Shown one piece after another: positions 9,820 to 19,371 of a stretch of DNA of 64,000 nt (within the stretch, counting starts at the first letter, position 1; each line of letters starts with the position of its first letter). This stretch comes from a cyanobacterium endosymbiont of Epithemia clementina EcSB. GTDB lineage: Bacteria; Cyanobacteriota; Cyanobacteriia; Cyanobacteriales; Microcystaceae. The stretch is taken from assembly GCF_029919255.1 (NCBI RefSeq), contig NZ_CP123991.1, positions 303,110-367,109 of the forward strand, given 5' to 3'. The notes under the pieces are model-generated. The model did no database searches, was not told where the DNA came from, and was given only the letters and a program-made list of their open reading frames with translations. The position numbers and the translations under genes are program-made.

Positions 9820-9851
9820 TTTTTTCTTCATCCGTTAGCAATATCTTAAGT

Positions 9852-11294
9852 TTAACTATGATACCAATTTGTGACACCTTCAGATTGATCAACTAAAATG
9901 ATACCTTGATTTTTTAACTCATCTCGAATACGGTCAGCTTCAGCATAGTCTTTACTTTTACGGGCTTTTTTTCGTTGTTCTATCAAATCTTCAATTTCTC
10001 CATCACTTAACCTATTACTTAACTCTTTTTCGTTCTCATTTTGCTCAACTTCTAGTCCTAAAACCTGTGCTAATTCCAATAAAGTTTTCCATTGTTCTTC
10101 TAGTACTTTAGGTGAAGTGTCTATATTTCCTTGGTGTAGTAAGACATTGCCTGCCCTACGTAATTCTTTAGCAATTTGAAATATTATCGCTAAACCACCT
10201 GCGAAGTTGAAGTCATCGTCAACTACTTCTTGAAATCTTTGTTTTAAAGTAGAGGAAGACTTTACAACAGAAAAACCTAATTGAGAACCGTATTGATACC
10301 CAAAAAGTAATCCTTCTTTAAGAGTATGCCAACTATTAGTTGCTGCTTTCAACACTTCATCAGTAAAGTCTACTGGTTTGCGATAATGTGCCTGAAGAAT
10401 AAATAGTCGCATAGCCATTGGATGAATTTTATCTAATAAATCCCGAATAGTAATGAAATTTCCCAAAGATTTAGACATCTTTTCTCCTTTTACTTTCACC
10501 ATACCATTGTGCATCCAATAACGAGCTAAAGGTTCTCCTGTCGCTGCTTCTGACTGGGCAATTTCATTTTCATGGTGAGGAAAAATTAGGTCACTTCCCC
10601 CTACATGAAGATCTATAGTTTCCCCTAGGTGTTCTAAAACCATCGCAGAACATTCAATATGCCACCCTGGGCGACCTTTTCCCCACGGAGATTCCCAAGA
10701 GGGTTCCCCTGGTTTTGCACTTTTCCAGACGGCAAAATCACAGGGATCTTTTTTTTTGGCTGTTTCAAGTTCTTCTAAATCTACTCTTCCACTAGCTCCT
10801 ACTTGTAAATCTTCTAATTTTCGACCTGAGAGTTTCCCATAGTCTTGAAAATGCCGTACTGAGAAATAAACATCTCCACCAGATTCATAAACATAGCCTT
10901 TTTGTTTAAGTTGGGACACTAAGTTTTTAATCCCATTAAGAGTATGAGTCGCGCGGGGGTAAGCATCTGCTTGTTTAATGTTAAGACGTTTCATATCCTC
11001 AAAATAAGCTTCAATAAACTGTTGTGAAACCAATTCCATTGATAATCTTTCTTTACTAGCTCGATTGATTATTTTATCGTCAATATCCGTAAAATTTTGA
11101 ATGTAAGTTACATCATAACCACACCATTGTAAGTAACGCCGCACTACATCCCACACCATACAGGTTCTGGCATGACCCAAATGACAATAGTCATAAACAG
11201 TAATACCGCAACAGTACATACGCACTTTATTATCTTCAATCGTTTTAAAAGGTTCTTTTTTACGGGTTAGAGTGTTATAGATGGTTAATGTCAT
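9852..11294 (-). CDS. cysS: Cysteinyl-tRNA synthetase
   Basis: A 480-residue class I synthetase of normal length that charges tRNA-Cys. The HIGH signature appears as HLGH (residues 38-41), just after the zinc-ligand cysteine in MYCCG. The other zinc ligands lie in WHIECS and in FPHHENE, and the KMSKS loop reads EKMSKSLGN. The C-terminal anticodon-binding helical part (EQRKKARKSKDYAEADRIRD) is complete. ATG at 11294 is followed directly by MTLTIYNTLTRKKEPF, as in homologues. No frameshifts; it is flanked by deserts on both sides. Confidence 0.97.
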   Translation of the reverse strand: MTLTIYNTLTRKKEPFKTIEDNKVRMYCCGITVYDYCHLGHARTCMVWDVVRRYLQWCGYDVTYIQNFTDIDDKIINRASKERLSMELVSQQFIEAYFEDMKRLNIKQADAYPRATHTLNGIKNLVSQLKQKGYVYESGGDVYFSVRHFQDYGKLSGRKLEDLQVGASGRVDLEELETAKKKDPCDFAVWKSAKPGEPSWESPWGKGRPGWHIECSAMVLEHLGETIDLHVGGSDLIFPHHENEIAQSEAATGEPLARYWMHNGMVKVKGEKMSKSLGNFITIRDLLDKIHPMAMRLFILQAHYRKPVDFTDEVLKAATNSWHTLKEGLLFGYQYGSQLGFSVVKSSSTLKQRFQEVVDDDFNFAGGLAIIFQIAKELRRAGNVLLHQGNIDTSPKVLEEQWKTLLELAQVLGLEVEQNENEKELSNRLSDGEIEDLIEQRKKARKSKDYAEADRIRDELKNQGIILVDQSEGVTNWYHS

Positions 11295-12756
11295 TGGTGA
11301 GTTTATACTTGACAGTTGACAATTATAGTTGAGAGTATGTAACTATTTACAATGCTATCACTGCACTGAGGATCTTTAAGAAGGTTAAGAGCATGGTCCG
11401 TTTCATAATTATCTAAACAAAGTTTTAACAATTGATAAAATAAAGAAAATGTACTTAATTTAGTGACTTAATGGAAGTTAAACTTATGAAGTTCTAGAGG
11501 TAGAACAATGCAACTCTATGAAACTAACTCTATATAGACAACTCGATAAGCTAATGCCTTAAATAATAATATAAAGAATCTTAATTAGGAGAACTTAAGA
11601 GAGAAGATAGAAGACCTTAAAAGAGAACAGACTTATGCTATTAACGTAGTTAAGTAAAAAGATTAATTGAAGACAAACTAAAATAATTCTGATGAACTAT
11701 AGATATCGATACTTTATTCAAATAAAGCTATATACTTACCTTAATATCTTAGGATTAAGATATTTTTAAAATTTTTTCTCACTATTTAAATAATTTAAAG
11801 ACTAAAAAAATAAAATCAATTACTTAATTATATTTTGGAATATAAACATGAATTAATAATGATTATAATAGAAGCTATTAAATTACGCCCATAAAAAAAT
11901 TATAATTAATTAATTATAAACCAAATAAAATAGTATAAATCTTATTCGATTAGATTAAAAAATAGTATCTAATTTAGATTAAGTAACGCGTCTACTAATT
12001 TTGTTTTATTTAAGCTTATAAGGCGAAGAAACTCTCTAATTCTCTCAGTATAATTCAGTGTTAGTCAACAGATATTTATTTTTTTAAAAAAGTTAGTCAG
12101 ATAGTGTTGTTTATTTATATTCAACTACTTATTTATATAATGGAGCACAATGTAAAAACATTAGGATTGGTTTTTAGTTGGAAAAGAAGTAATTAAATAA
12201 TTGAGTTAACACCATCAGTTATTCTGGCATCTTACAGTTAATTTTTTTGATAAAAAACTATTAAGCTAATACAAAGAAGATATAAAAAATTAAGGTCTAT
12301 CGTTTATCTAAAATTAGTAACAATACTTTATATTCGCAGTTTAAAATAGTAGAAAATAAAAGATTATACTGCAATTACTAATAGATAAAAAATTAGTTAA
12401 ATTAAGAATATATAAAAATTTAAGTTCTCTATAAAGCAAGATATACAACGTGATTTTTAAAAAACAGCTAAATTATGAGAGATTAATTTTAATAAACAAA
12501 AAACGAAATATAAGCTATATATGCAAAAAAAAATTTTTAAAAAAAACACTTATTAATATCAAAAATTAGTAACCTAAACCGAGAACTATTTAGAAATAAA
12601 ACTGAAAAAATTGCCAGAAAAAATAAGAATTTATTTAGACAAAATTTGGTTTTATAATAGAGCAAATTATCTATATAGTTAAAGTTCTAGATGAGAAGGA
12701 TCTTACTCTAATATGTTTGCATAGTGCTATAACTATAGCTCTTTGTAGACTAATAT
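11295..12756. other. 1.5-kb AT-rich desert between cysS and thrS
   Basis: No gene, RNA or assignable remnant seen. There is an AT-only 20-bp palindrome (11900-11919) that may be chance. cysS and thrS share a strand, but this gap makes co-transcription unlikely. Confidence 0.5.
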
Positions 12757-12785
12757 ATTGACAATCAAACCTTATCTTTATATTT
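12757..12785 (+). repeat. Direct repeat copy A flanking thrS
   Basis: The 29-nt stretch beginning ATTGACAATCAAACCTT and ending TCTTTATATTT recurs at 15361-15390 with one substitution and one extra base. The copies flank thrS and lie in otherwise unrelated desert, so shared origin is likely. Possibly the end of a decayed mobile or interspersed repeat. Confidence 0.5.
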
Positions 12786-12849
12786 TTTATGTCTATATAA
12801 CAGTTTTTATAAACTCAATTTTCTTTTAAACTAATTAATAATCTGATAA

Positions 12850-12878
12850 ATTTAGGGTGAGCAATACTCACCCTAAAT
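12850..12878 (-). terminator. Hairpin terminator after thrS
   Basis: ATTTAGGGTGAG (12850-12861) and its exact complement (12867-12878) form a 12-bp stem with a 5-nt loop only 1 nt past the thrS stop codon. A weak T tract follows on the minus strand. GC content is well above the surroundings. Confidence 0.75.
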
Positions 12879-12879
12879 C

Positions 12880-14712
12880 TTAAAAATTAGTATGATTAGC
12901 GATAGCTTCTCTCAACTTTTCTATCACTTCATAAACTCCAATTTGCCCTAATTCACCTGATGTACGAGTCCGAATACTTAAACTGTTAGATTCCATTTCT
13001 TTTGCACCTACAATTGCCATTACAGGTATCTTTTGTTTTTCCCCATTACGAATCATTTTACCCAGTCTTTGTCCAGAAGTATCTGCTTCTGCGCGAATGC
13101 CTAATTTTTGCATTTTGTTTGCTATTTCTATAGCATATTCTAACTGAATATCACTAACAGGTAAAATACGCGCTTGAACAGGAGATAACCACAAGGGAAA
13201 ATCTCCAGCATACTCTTCGATTAGAATACCGATTAATCTCTCTAAAGAACCAAAAGGTGCTCGGTGAATCATCACTGGACGTTGACGAGTTCCATTTTCT
13301 GCTATATATTCTAACCCAAATCGTTGGGGTAAATTATAATCAACTTGAACAGTTCCCAATTGCCATTCTCTTTCTAAAACATCTTGAAAAATAAAGTCTA
13401 ATTTAGGTCCATAAAAAGCTGCTTCTCCCGGAGCTTCAAAATAGTCCATTTTTAGAGTTTGTACCGCGCGAAGAATGGCATTTTGAGATTTCTTCCAAGC
13501 TTCGTCAGACCCAATATATTTACCAGACTCTTCATCTCTAAAACTTAATCTAGCCTTAAAATTATTTAGTTGCAAACTCTTAAAAACTGTAAGAATTAGA
13601 TCAACAACATTAAGAAATTCTGTATCTAATTGATCAGGAGTAACGAATAAATGAGAGTCATCAACAGTAAACCCACGAACACGGGTTAATCCTCCTAACT
13701 CTCCTGACTGTTCATGTCGGTAAACTGTGCCAAATTCTGCTAACCGAACCGGTAAGTCGCGGTAGGAACGTAACTCACTTTTATAAATTTGGATATGAAA
13801 AGGACAGTTCATTGGTTTAAGAACAAACCCTATTTCTTCTGCTGCTTCCTCAGCATTTTCTGCCATCATAGGGAACATGTCCTTTTTATAATTTTGCCAA
13901 TGACCTGAAATTTTAAAGAGATCGATTCGACCAATATGAGGGGTTACTACCCCAAGATAACCCCGTTTGATTTGTTCGTTCTTGAGAAAATTTTCCAGGG
14001 TAAACCGAATAATAGTTCCTTTGGGAGTCCACAGAGGTAACCCCGGTCCTACGAGGTCAGAAAAGATAAATAATCCTAGTTCTTTACCTAATTTACGGTG
14101 ATCTCGTTTTAATGCTTCTTCCTTCCGTCGTTTATATTCTGCCAGTTGTTCAGGAGTTTCCCACGCAGTCCCATAAATACGTTGCAGTTGCGCTTTTGTT
14201 TCATCCCCTCTCCAATAAGCTCCAGCTACATTTTCGAGATCAAATGCTTGGGGGTGAATATCTCCGGTAGTTTCCACATGGGGACCAGCGCAAAGATCCC
14301 ACCATTGATCTCCTAAATGATAAAAGGTAATAGGGGGTTCAAGTCCCTCGAGTATTTCGAGTTTATAAGGTTCTCCGAGGTCGATAATACGTTTTTTCGC
14401 CTCCTCTGGGGTTACTTCTTCGCGGATAATGGGAAGTTTACGTTTAATAATTTTAACCATTTCTTTTTTGATGGCCTTGAGATTCTGTTCAGTAAAGGGT
14501 TCAGGAATATCAAAGTCATAGTAAAACCCCGTTTCAGTCCAAGGTCCAATGGTTACTTGCGCTTTAGGGAAAAGTTTCTGAACCGCCATAGCCATAATAT
14601 GGGAGGTTGTATGGCGAATGCGCTTCACTGTATCAGACTCACTGGTACGGGGAAGTTTAATGGGTGTTACTTCTTGGGATACTTTAAGTTCAGCAGTTGA
14701 CTGGTCAAGCAT
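12880..14712 (-). CDS. thrS: Threonyl-tRNA synthetase
   Basis: A 610-residue class II synthetase. It lacks the N-terminal TGS domain and begins close to the second-site editing domain (HTTSHIMAMA, with the conserved His pair; later the Cys/His of WDLCAGPH). This short form is, as I recall, usual for cyanobacteria. The catalytic core shows the zinc-ligand MNCPFH and motif 2 RHEQSGELGGLTRVRGF. The C-terminal anticodon-binding domain begins near LSPVQARILPV. It charges tRNA-Thr and clears Ser-tRNA-Thr. Start ATG at 14712 (MLDQ). The gene looks intact, with its own terminator hairpin. Confidence 0.97.
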   Translation of the reverse strand: MLDQSTAELKVSQEVTPIKLPRTSESDTVKRIRHTTSHIMAMAVQKLFPKAQVTIGPWTETGFYYDFDIPEPFTEQNLKAIKKEMVKIIKRKLPIIREEVTPEEAKKRIIDLGEPYKLEILEGLEPPITFYHLGDQWWDLCAGPHVETTGDIHPQAFDLENVAGAYWRGDETKAQLQRIYGTAWETPEQLAEYKRRKEEALKRDHRKLGKELGLFIFSDLVGPGLPLWTPKGTIIRFTLENFLKNEQIKRGYLGVVTPHIGRIDLFKISGHWQNYKKDMFPMMAENAEEAAEEIGFVLKPMNCPFHIQIYKSELRSYRDLPVRLAEFGTVYRHEQSGELGGLTRVRGFTVDDSHLFVTPDQLDTEFLNVVDLILTVFKSLQLNNFKARLSFRDEESGKYIGSDEAWKKSQNAILRAVQTLKMDYFEAPGEAAFYGPKLDFIFQDVLEREWQLGTVQVDYNLPQRFGLEYIAENGTRQRPVMIHRAPFGSLERLIGILIEEYAGDFPLWLSPVQARILPVSDIQLEYAIEIANKMQKLGIRAEADTSGQRLGKMIRNGEKQKIPVMAIVGAKEMESNSLSIRTRTSGELGQIGVYEVIEKLREAIANHTNF

Positions 14713-15186
14713 TTACTTCATACTCTTTCTATAATTCTTTATCTAGTTTATTGTGTGTTAGGGAATAGAGAACGCGGAATAGTCTTAAGTTAATTATCTT
14801 AATAATATTGTGATAATGTGGATTTAACTGGTTAAATGTCAAATTGATGGGTTTTTAAGTTAAAGACTGACAAAAGTTCTTAATCCATAAGCTTTCCTTT
14901 TAATCAATCTCGATTTATTGTTAATACTTTCTGCTGTTAATTGGATTGTTTTCCGATAAAAACAGATAGTAATTTTCCCAATTCAAGACTTAATTACTAC
15001 ATAGTTTTTAGATACAGTGAGTTAGCTTTCTGATACCAGTAAGTGAGTTTCAATAGTATTGATACCAAGTCTGAGTTGTTCCTGAAATTTGATAAAATTT
15101 TATGATAGTCTAACTATTATAAATAGAAGTTATTATTTAATTTATTTTTTTTGATGAATCGAACTATTCCTACGTGAGGTCTGATT

Positions 15187-15226
15187 AATGAGTAATAAAT
15201 AATAAGTTTTTTATTTATTACTCATT
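15187..15226. repeat. 16-bp perfect hairpin
   Basis: AATGAGTAATAAATAA (15187-15202) and its exact complement (15211-15226) are separated by 8 nt. It is AT-rich and not adjacent to any gene end (460 bp upstream of the thrS start), so a terminator role is unclear. Confidence 0.55.
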
Positions 15227-15360
15227 TCTTTAATTAGGCTGAGCATTTAATGCCATCAGTGTAAAACACATACAAATATTTGATTTAGCAAAATTTAATT
15301 CGAATAAAAAATCTACCAGAAGGTACTTCCATTATAGAAATACCTTTTAGTAAGTCTGTA

Positions 15361-15390
15361 ATTGACAATCAAACCTTTGTCTTTATATTT
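15361..15390 (+). repeat. Direct repeat copy B flanking thrS
   Basis: A near-identical copy of the 12757-12785 element, 2.6 kb away in the same orientation. Confidence 0.5.
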
Positions 15391-15631
15391 ACGATTTTTA
15401 CATACTAGGTCTAGTATAATCATTGTTATTTAACAGGACTTAGATCAATCACTTAAAATTTTATTAGCTGGAATATGGATGGATTTCAAAAAATAAGACG
15501 AGACGAGCCAGAGTAGTTTTATGATGTAAATATTTTACATAACTATTTAAATCCAAGGTAACTCTCCTATCAAACAAATTTATCTGATACAATCAATTTA
15601 TTTGATAAAGTCAGAAAGACATATCAATCTA

Positions 15632-15671
15632 AACTGATACTCTACTCTCAATTGAGAGTAGAGTATCAGTT
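15632..15671. repeat. 40-nt perfect loop-less palindrome
   Basis: AACTGATACTCTACTCTCAA is followed at once by its exact reverse complement. It lies 230 bp past the stop of the minus-strand ABC ATPase gene and is unusually GC-balanced for this desert. Perfect symmetry without a loop is not the usual form of an intrinsic terminator. It could be a protein-binding dyad or a recent palindromic duplication. Confidence 0.7.
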
Positions 15672-15901
15672 GGCTCCACCTCCTACTGTCCTTTAAAAAT
15701 CATGATAGTCTTCATTGTTGGTATTTATTTAAGTTAATCATTAACCTCGTTATATCTAAAATCTAAATGTTGGCAATAACAAACGTGTTCTTAAATCTAG
15801 CAGAAGTTACGTTTACATGTACAAGAATTTACTCAGTTTTTTAGGTTTATAATTGAATAATTATTCTGCTAGTTATTAGACCAAAACAATGGTATCAAAA
15901 A

Positions 15902-16681
15902 TTATAAAATCTGAGATAAAAATTGTTTAGATCTTTCTGCTTGAGGGTTATTAAAAAATTCTTCAGGAGTCGCAACTTCAACAATTTTTCCTCCATCCAT
16001 AAAGACCACACGATCAGCTACTTCTCTTGCAAACCCTACTTCATGAGTGACACATATCATGGTCATCCCGGACTCAGCTAAACTCCGCATGGTGTCTAAC
16101 ACTTCTTTGATCATCTCTGGATCTAAAGCAGAGGTAGGTTCATCAAACAACATAATCTTGGGTTGCATGGCTAATGCGCGGGCAATCGCCACTCGCTGCT
16201 GTTGTCCTCCCGATAATTGACCTGGATATTTATGAGCTTGTTCAAGAATACCAACTTTTTCGAGTAATTGCATGCCTGTTACTTCCGCTTTTTCTTTCTT
16301 TTGGTGGCGAACCCAGATGGGAGCTAAAGTAACATTATTAAGAACTGTTAGATGAGGGAATAGATTAAATTGCTGAAATACCATCCCCACTTCTCTACGA
16401 ATAGTTTCAATATTTTTAAGGTCATGGGAAAGTTTCACACCATCAACGATAACATTACCCTTTTGATAAGATTCTAGAGCATTAAAAGTGCGAATAAAAG
16501 TAGATTTTCCTGACCCTGACGGTCCCATAATGACCACAACCTCTTGGGGGTTGACTCGAAGACTGACCCCGCGTAACACATGAAAGTTATTGTCGTACCA
16601 TTTCTCTACATCTTGAGCAATGATGATAGGGGTCTCTTCAGAACAAGAATATAAATTGTTATTTTTGACAGATTGAGTCAT
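15902..16681 (-). CDS. Polar amino-acid ABC transporter ATP-binding protein (GlnQ-type)
   Basis: A 259-residue ABC ATPase with Walker [10 protein letters not shown] (about residues 53-61), Q-loop in [10 protein letters not shown], signature LSGGQQQR, Walker [13 protein letters not shown] and the switch His in VTHEVGF. The sequence type is that of polar amino-acid importers (GlnQ/HisP/BztD). ATG at 16681 is preferred to the overlapping TTG one codon earlier. Its normal partners, a permease and a substrate-binding protein, are absent here. The upstream minus-strand gene (16740-16976) is a small unknown membrane protein, not a permease. It may serve a permease encoded elsewhere or be a survivor of a broken operon. 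Confidence 0.9.
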   Translation of the reverse strand: MTQSVKNNNLYSCSEETPIIIAQDVEKWYDNNFHVLRGVSLRVNPQEVVVIMGPSGSGKSTFIRTFNALESYQKGNVIVDGVKLSHDLKNIETIRREVGMVFQQFNLFPHLTVLNNVTLAPIWVRHQKKEKAEVTGMQLLEKVGILEQAHKYPGQLSGGQQQRVAIARALAMQPKIMLFDEPTSALDPEMIKEVLDTMRSLAESGMTMICVTHEVGFAREVADRVVFMDGGKIVEVATPEEFFNNPQAERSKQFLSQIL

Positions 16682-16739
16682 CAATTTTGATCAGTGATTA
16701 TTTAGCCTTTTACCACTGTATTGCAAAATTCTCAAACTT

Positions 16740-16976
16740 TCACTGTGAACTATAACTTAAAGCCGTTTGGGGAGAAAGAACAATACAAAGTGCTGGAGCC
16801 AAAAAAAGAATATAAATTGTAGATAAAAACAAAAGCCGACGATCTACCTCTAATTGTTTCATCTCATCTCCCAAGAGTGTAAGTAACAAAATAGTCAATA
16901 GGTAAAAACTCTGATTCATCACATGCAATGAAACTTCTTGTTTATCTATTTTTGTAAAAATTCTGATCAATCCCAT
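16740..16976 (-). CDS. Small hypothetical membrane protein, 78 or 59 aa
   Basis: The frame opens at ATG 16976; a better start may be ATG 16919 (MNQSFYLLTILLLTLLGDEM), giving 59 residues. Two hydrophobic segments (residues about 20-36 and 48-66 of the long form) flank a charged linker, KQLEVDRR. It ends 58 bp before the ABC ATPase start on the same strand, so the two are probably co-transcribed. It does not have the EAA motif of ABC permeases. Family unknown. Confidence 0.5.
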   Translation of the reverse strand: MGLIRIFTKIDKQEVSLHVMNQSFYLLTILLLTLLGDEMKQLEVDRRLLFLSTIYILFLAPALCIVLSPQTALSYSSQ

Positions 16977-17600
16977 TCCCCAAAACTATAGATCTGTAAG
17001 ACCATAATCGCAATTAGGACTCCAATTCTGACTCAACAAGACTCTAAAATCTGTAACCATTTACTTTTAAATTTTAAAATATTAACTTCTTTGAAGTTAA
17101 GTTAAATCATGTTATGTATGCAATGAGTTCTCGGAAAACAAGATAGTGATAAAAGCGCAAACGTATACAAGGTGAAAAATATTGCAGTAAAAGGCCGAGC
17201 TGGAATTTTCTGTCTTTTCTTATTATTAAATAATAATACACGGTAGACAACCAGTTAAATTACCATAAGGTTAAATAAAATAAAAATAAAGATATTAATA
17301 TCATCCTATTTTCAAACAGAAAATAACTTATTCAAATATAAATTTTGGGGTTAATTACAGGGAGCAACAATAAAATTTTGTCTAATAAAAAATAGTTCCA
17401 AAAACGTAGGTATAATCATTTAATAGTTGCCTATCTTAATATTTTGTGGATTTCTTTATTAAGACATTTTATTTAAAAATAAAAATAAAATTACCACATC
17501 ACATTTAAAAAAATATATTGAATAATAATAACTTTTTTTATTAAGTTGCCGCTAACATTAGATAATAGAGAAGATAACCGGTATCTAACTCATACTTCTC
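16977..17600. other. Divergent spacer, no genes seen
   Basis: About 620 bp between a minus-strand and a plus-strand gene. It presumably carries both promoters, but I cannot assign boxes with confidence. Confidence 0.4.
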
Positions 17601-17963
17601 ATGAACACTCCCTTCCTTCCCCCCGAAGACTTACCTCTACAAAGTACGACGGACTTCGGACTGCGACGGAAACTTGATGAAATCATCGGTCAATATTTCT
17701 ACGAATCTTGTGATCGCTCACTCCAAACCTTATTGTCTCAATGTGGCTGGTATTTTACCAGTTCCCCTAATGTCTTAACTTTGGTGATCACCTGTCCCGA
17801 TCATTTAACTAATTTACGCATCCTTAAACATGTTGCAGCCCTGGGACATTATTTACAAAATTTTACTGAGAACGGAAGAATCGAGATCTATCCTCCTGCT
17901 GGCGAAGGAACTTCCTTAAAAATTCCCGTCAAAAAACGACGAATCTATCAAGACTCTCTTTAA
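17601..17963 (+). CDS. Conserved cyanobacterial-type protein of unknown function, 120 aa
   Basis: A soluble 120-residue protein with good cyanobacterial codon use and no stops. Visible features are a helical N-terminal half (LRRKLDEIIGQYFYESCDRS), a beta-strand pair around WYFTSSPNVLTLVITCPD, a helix and a basic C-terminus (KIPVKKRRIY). No signal peptide or membrane segment. The fold looks like a small alpha/beta domain. I cannot name it. A weak hairpin follows 12 bp past the stop, so it is probably a single-gene unit. Confidence 0.75.
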   Translation: MNTPFLPPEDLPLQSTTDFGLRRKLDEIIGQYFYESCDRSLQTLLSQCGWYFTSSPNVLTLVITCPDHLTNLRILKHVAALGHYLQNFTENGRIEIYPPAGEGTSLKIPVKKRRIYQDSL

Positions 17964-17974
17964 AGAGAACCTCA

Positions 17975-17999
17975 GTAAGGTGGGCATTGTCCATCTTAC
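17975..17999 (+). terminator. Short hairpin after the 120-aa gene
   Basis: GTAAGGTGG pairs with CCATCTTAC (one G-U pair) across a 7-nt loop, 12 bp downstream of the stop codon. The following tail is only moderately T-rich. Confidence 0.5.
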
Positions 18000-18218
18000 A
18001 TTTAATTCAATTAATTTTTATAGTTTACAAGAAAAATTCGGGCTATTGGTGAAGGGAATTAAATTACAATTATTAACACCACTACTTTGACGAGTAGTTT
18101 GTGATAATATGGTTAAAGCCGACTATAAAGTCAAGGTTAAATCTAAGCTAAAATCAATAGACGATTATATTTTATTCTCCTCCGCCAATAATTTTCTCTT
18201 CTGGTAACATCCATCTTG

Positions 18219-18305
18219 TCAATGTACCAAAAGCTCTCCTTCTAATACTTGGAAGACGTCAATACTCTGCTCGTCTGTAGTTCCTGCAATAATTGTATAC
18301 TTCCA
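18219..18305 (-). pseudogene. Fragment of unidentified decayed gene
   Basis: Read leftwards, 28 codons without a stop give WKYTIIAGTTDEQSIDVFQV and then LEGELLVH, a convincing alternation of strands and turns. Protein-like snippets continue on both sides in other frames. No family recognised. The surrounding 17964-18478 holds nothing else except the terminator hairpins. Confidence 0.35.
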
Positions 18306-18395
18306 GCCTCAGTAAAAGTTTTTGCCAGAATGTCGCTAATCCTTACCTCTTAGTTGATAGTTTTTCTCGTAGAGATGACGTTTGAAGTCGCCCTA

Positions 18396-18439
18396 AAAAA
18401 CAACCATTGATCATTAATCAATGATCAATGGTTGTTTTT
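18396..18439. terminator. 20-bp perfect bidirectional terminator hairpin
   Basis: Arms 18396-18415 and 18420-18439 are exact complements around a 4-nt loop. The stem core AACAACCATTGATCATT is bounded by an A run on the left and a T run on the right, so it could end transcripts from either side. It sits between the convergent 120-aa gene and the 90-aa membrane protein gene. Confidence 0.8.
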
Positions 18440-18478
18440 ATGGATATTAATTGGGAACCCTGATCTACTTAGTTAAAC

Positions 18479-18751
18479 CTAGTCAATAATTATTGTTACA
18501 GCTGGAATTAATAAATTATCATTGTAATTGTGCATAGCAGCTACTACATTCAATTCTAGAGATAAATATCTATCTTTATTTGCTGGAATCTTTTCCAAAG
18601 AGCTATAGCGAGTGGTAATAATAGTTTCTGAGGGAATAACCACAGAATTAGAATTAGTAAAATAGTCTAGGTTGGAGAGGTATGAATGAGCAAAAAATAA
18701 AGTAACACCTAATAAAAAAAACTGCGATATAACTCCAATAAAAGTCACCAT
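18479..18751 (-). CDS. Hypothetical membrane-anchored protein, 90 aa
   Basis: ATG at 18751 (MVTFIGVISQ) is preferred to a TTG three codons upstream. One N-terminal hydrophobic helix (about residues 3-23) is followed by a soluble region of roughly 60 residues with SETIITTRYSSLEKIP and the strand-like ending LLIPAVTIIID. It looks like an anchored protein with a short extracytoplasmic domain, or the N-terminal remnant of a larger one. No family recognised. A bidirectional hairpin lies 40 bp beyond its stop. Confidence 0.5.
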   Translation of the reverse strand: MVTFIGVISQFFLLGVTLFFAHSYLSNLDYFTNSNSVVIPSETIITTRYSSLEKIPANKDRYLSLELNVVAAMHNYNDNLLIPAVTIIID

Positions 18752-19371
18752 TAAACCCAAAAAACAGCCTAAAAAAACTTCGACTTTTACATAGAATTAT
18801 ACTACTTGTAGGCTAGTTTTTTTGATCAAAAATGTTAACTGTAAAATACAGATAGTATCTAAGATTAATTCTTTTTACTTAAAATCTTAAACCAATAAAA
18901 AATATAATTCTTGGAAAGCAGAAAATAAGTGAAGAAAAGGAGAGTTGTTTTGGTGGAATACTTCTCATTTTTTCTTGATGATAATTAAGGTAATATAATG
19001 AACAAAGTTGGCGAAGATTATGAATAGCAGAATTTGCTGGGTTATCATCACTATAATGGACTTATAAGGTTATGGCTTTTCTCTTTTTAATACTCAGCTT
19101 TGAAAATTTTTTTTTCTGGGTTAAGACACTGTACTCCACATCTAGTGCATTTACACTCCGCAGTTTGCTTAATTGTGTGTACAATTACTTCTCAGTTCTT
19201 GGGATATCGAGATATCATATTCATCAAACCAGACTGAAATAAGAAATATTATCAATTTATTTTTCCGTACCTTCTACACCTCTGATACTCATATAATATG
19301 GCACAATAGAAGAAGTTGACTACATAATAGTCATTTCAAACTGCATTAACCAAAATTTTTAGATAATTCTA
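18752..19371. other. Divergent upstream region of chlI
   Basis: About 620 bp. A TATAAT sequence at 19292-19297 lies 75 bp before the chlI start and is a candidate -10 box, without a matching -35. A 56-codon open frame at 19072-19242 looks like chance. Confidence 0.4.

Larger units (their letters stand above)
14713..15901. other. 1.2-kb spacer between thrS and the ABC ATPase, with two long palindromes
   Basis: No gene recognised. The stretch holds a 16-bp hairpin (15187-15226), the second copy of a direct repeat (15361-15390) and a 40-nt loop-less palindrome (15632-15671), all listed separately. Confidence 0.5.

Noticed and set aside
11900-11919. 20-bp AT-only palindrome
   Set aside because: Made only of A and T in a TTAA-rich context; easily a chance match.
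19072-19242. 56-codon open frame upstream of chlI
   Set aside because: Composition is AT-driven, no ribosome-binding site, no recognisable domain; more likely chlI upstream region.
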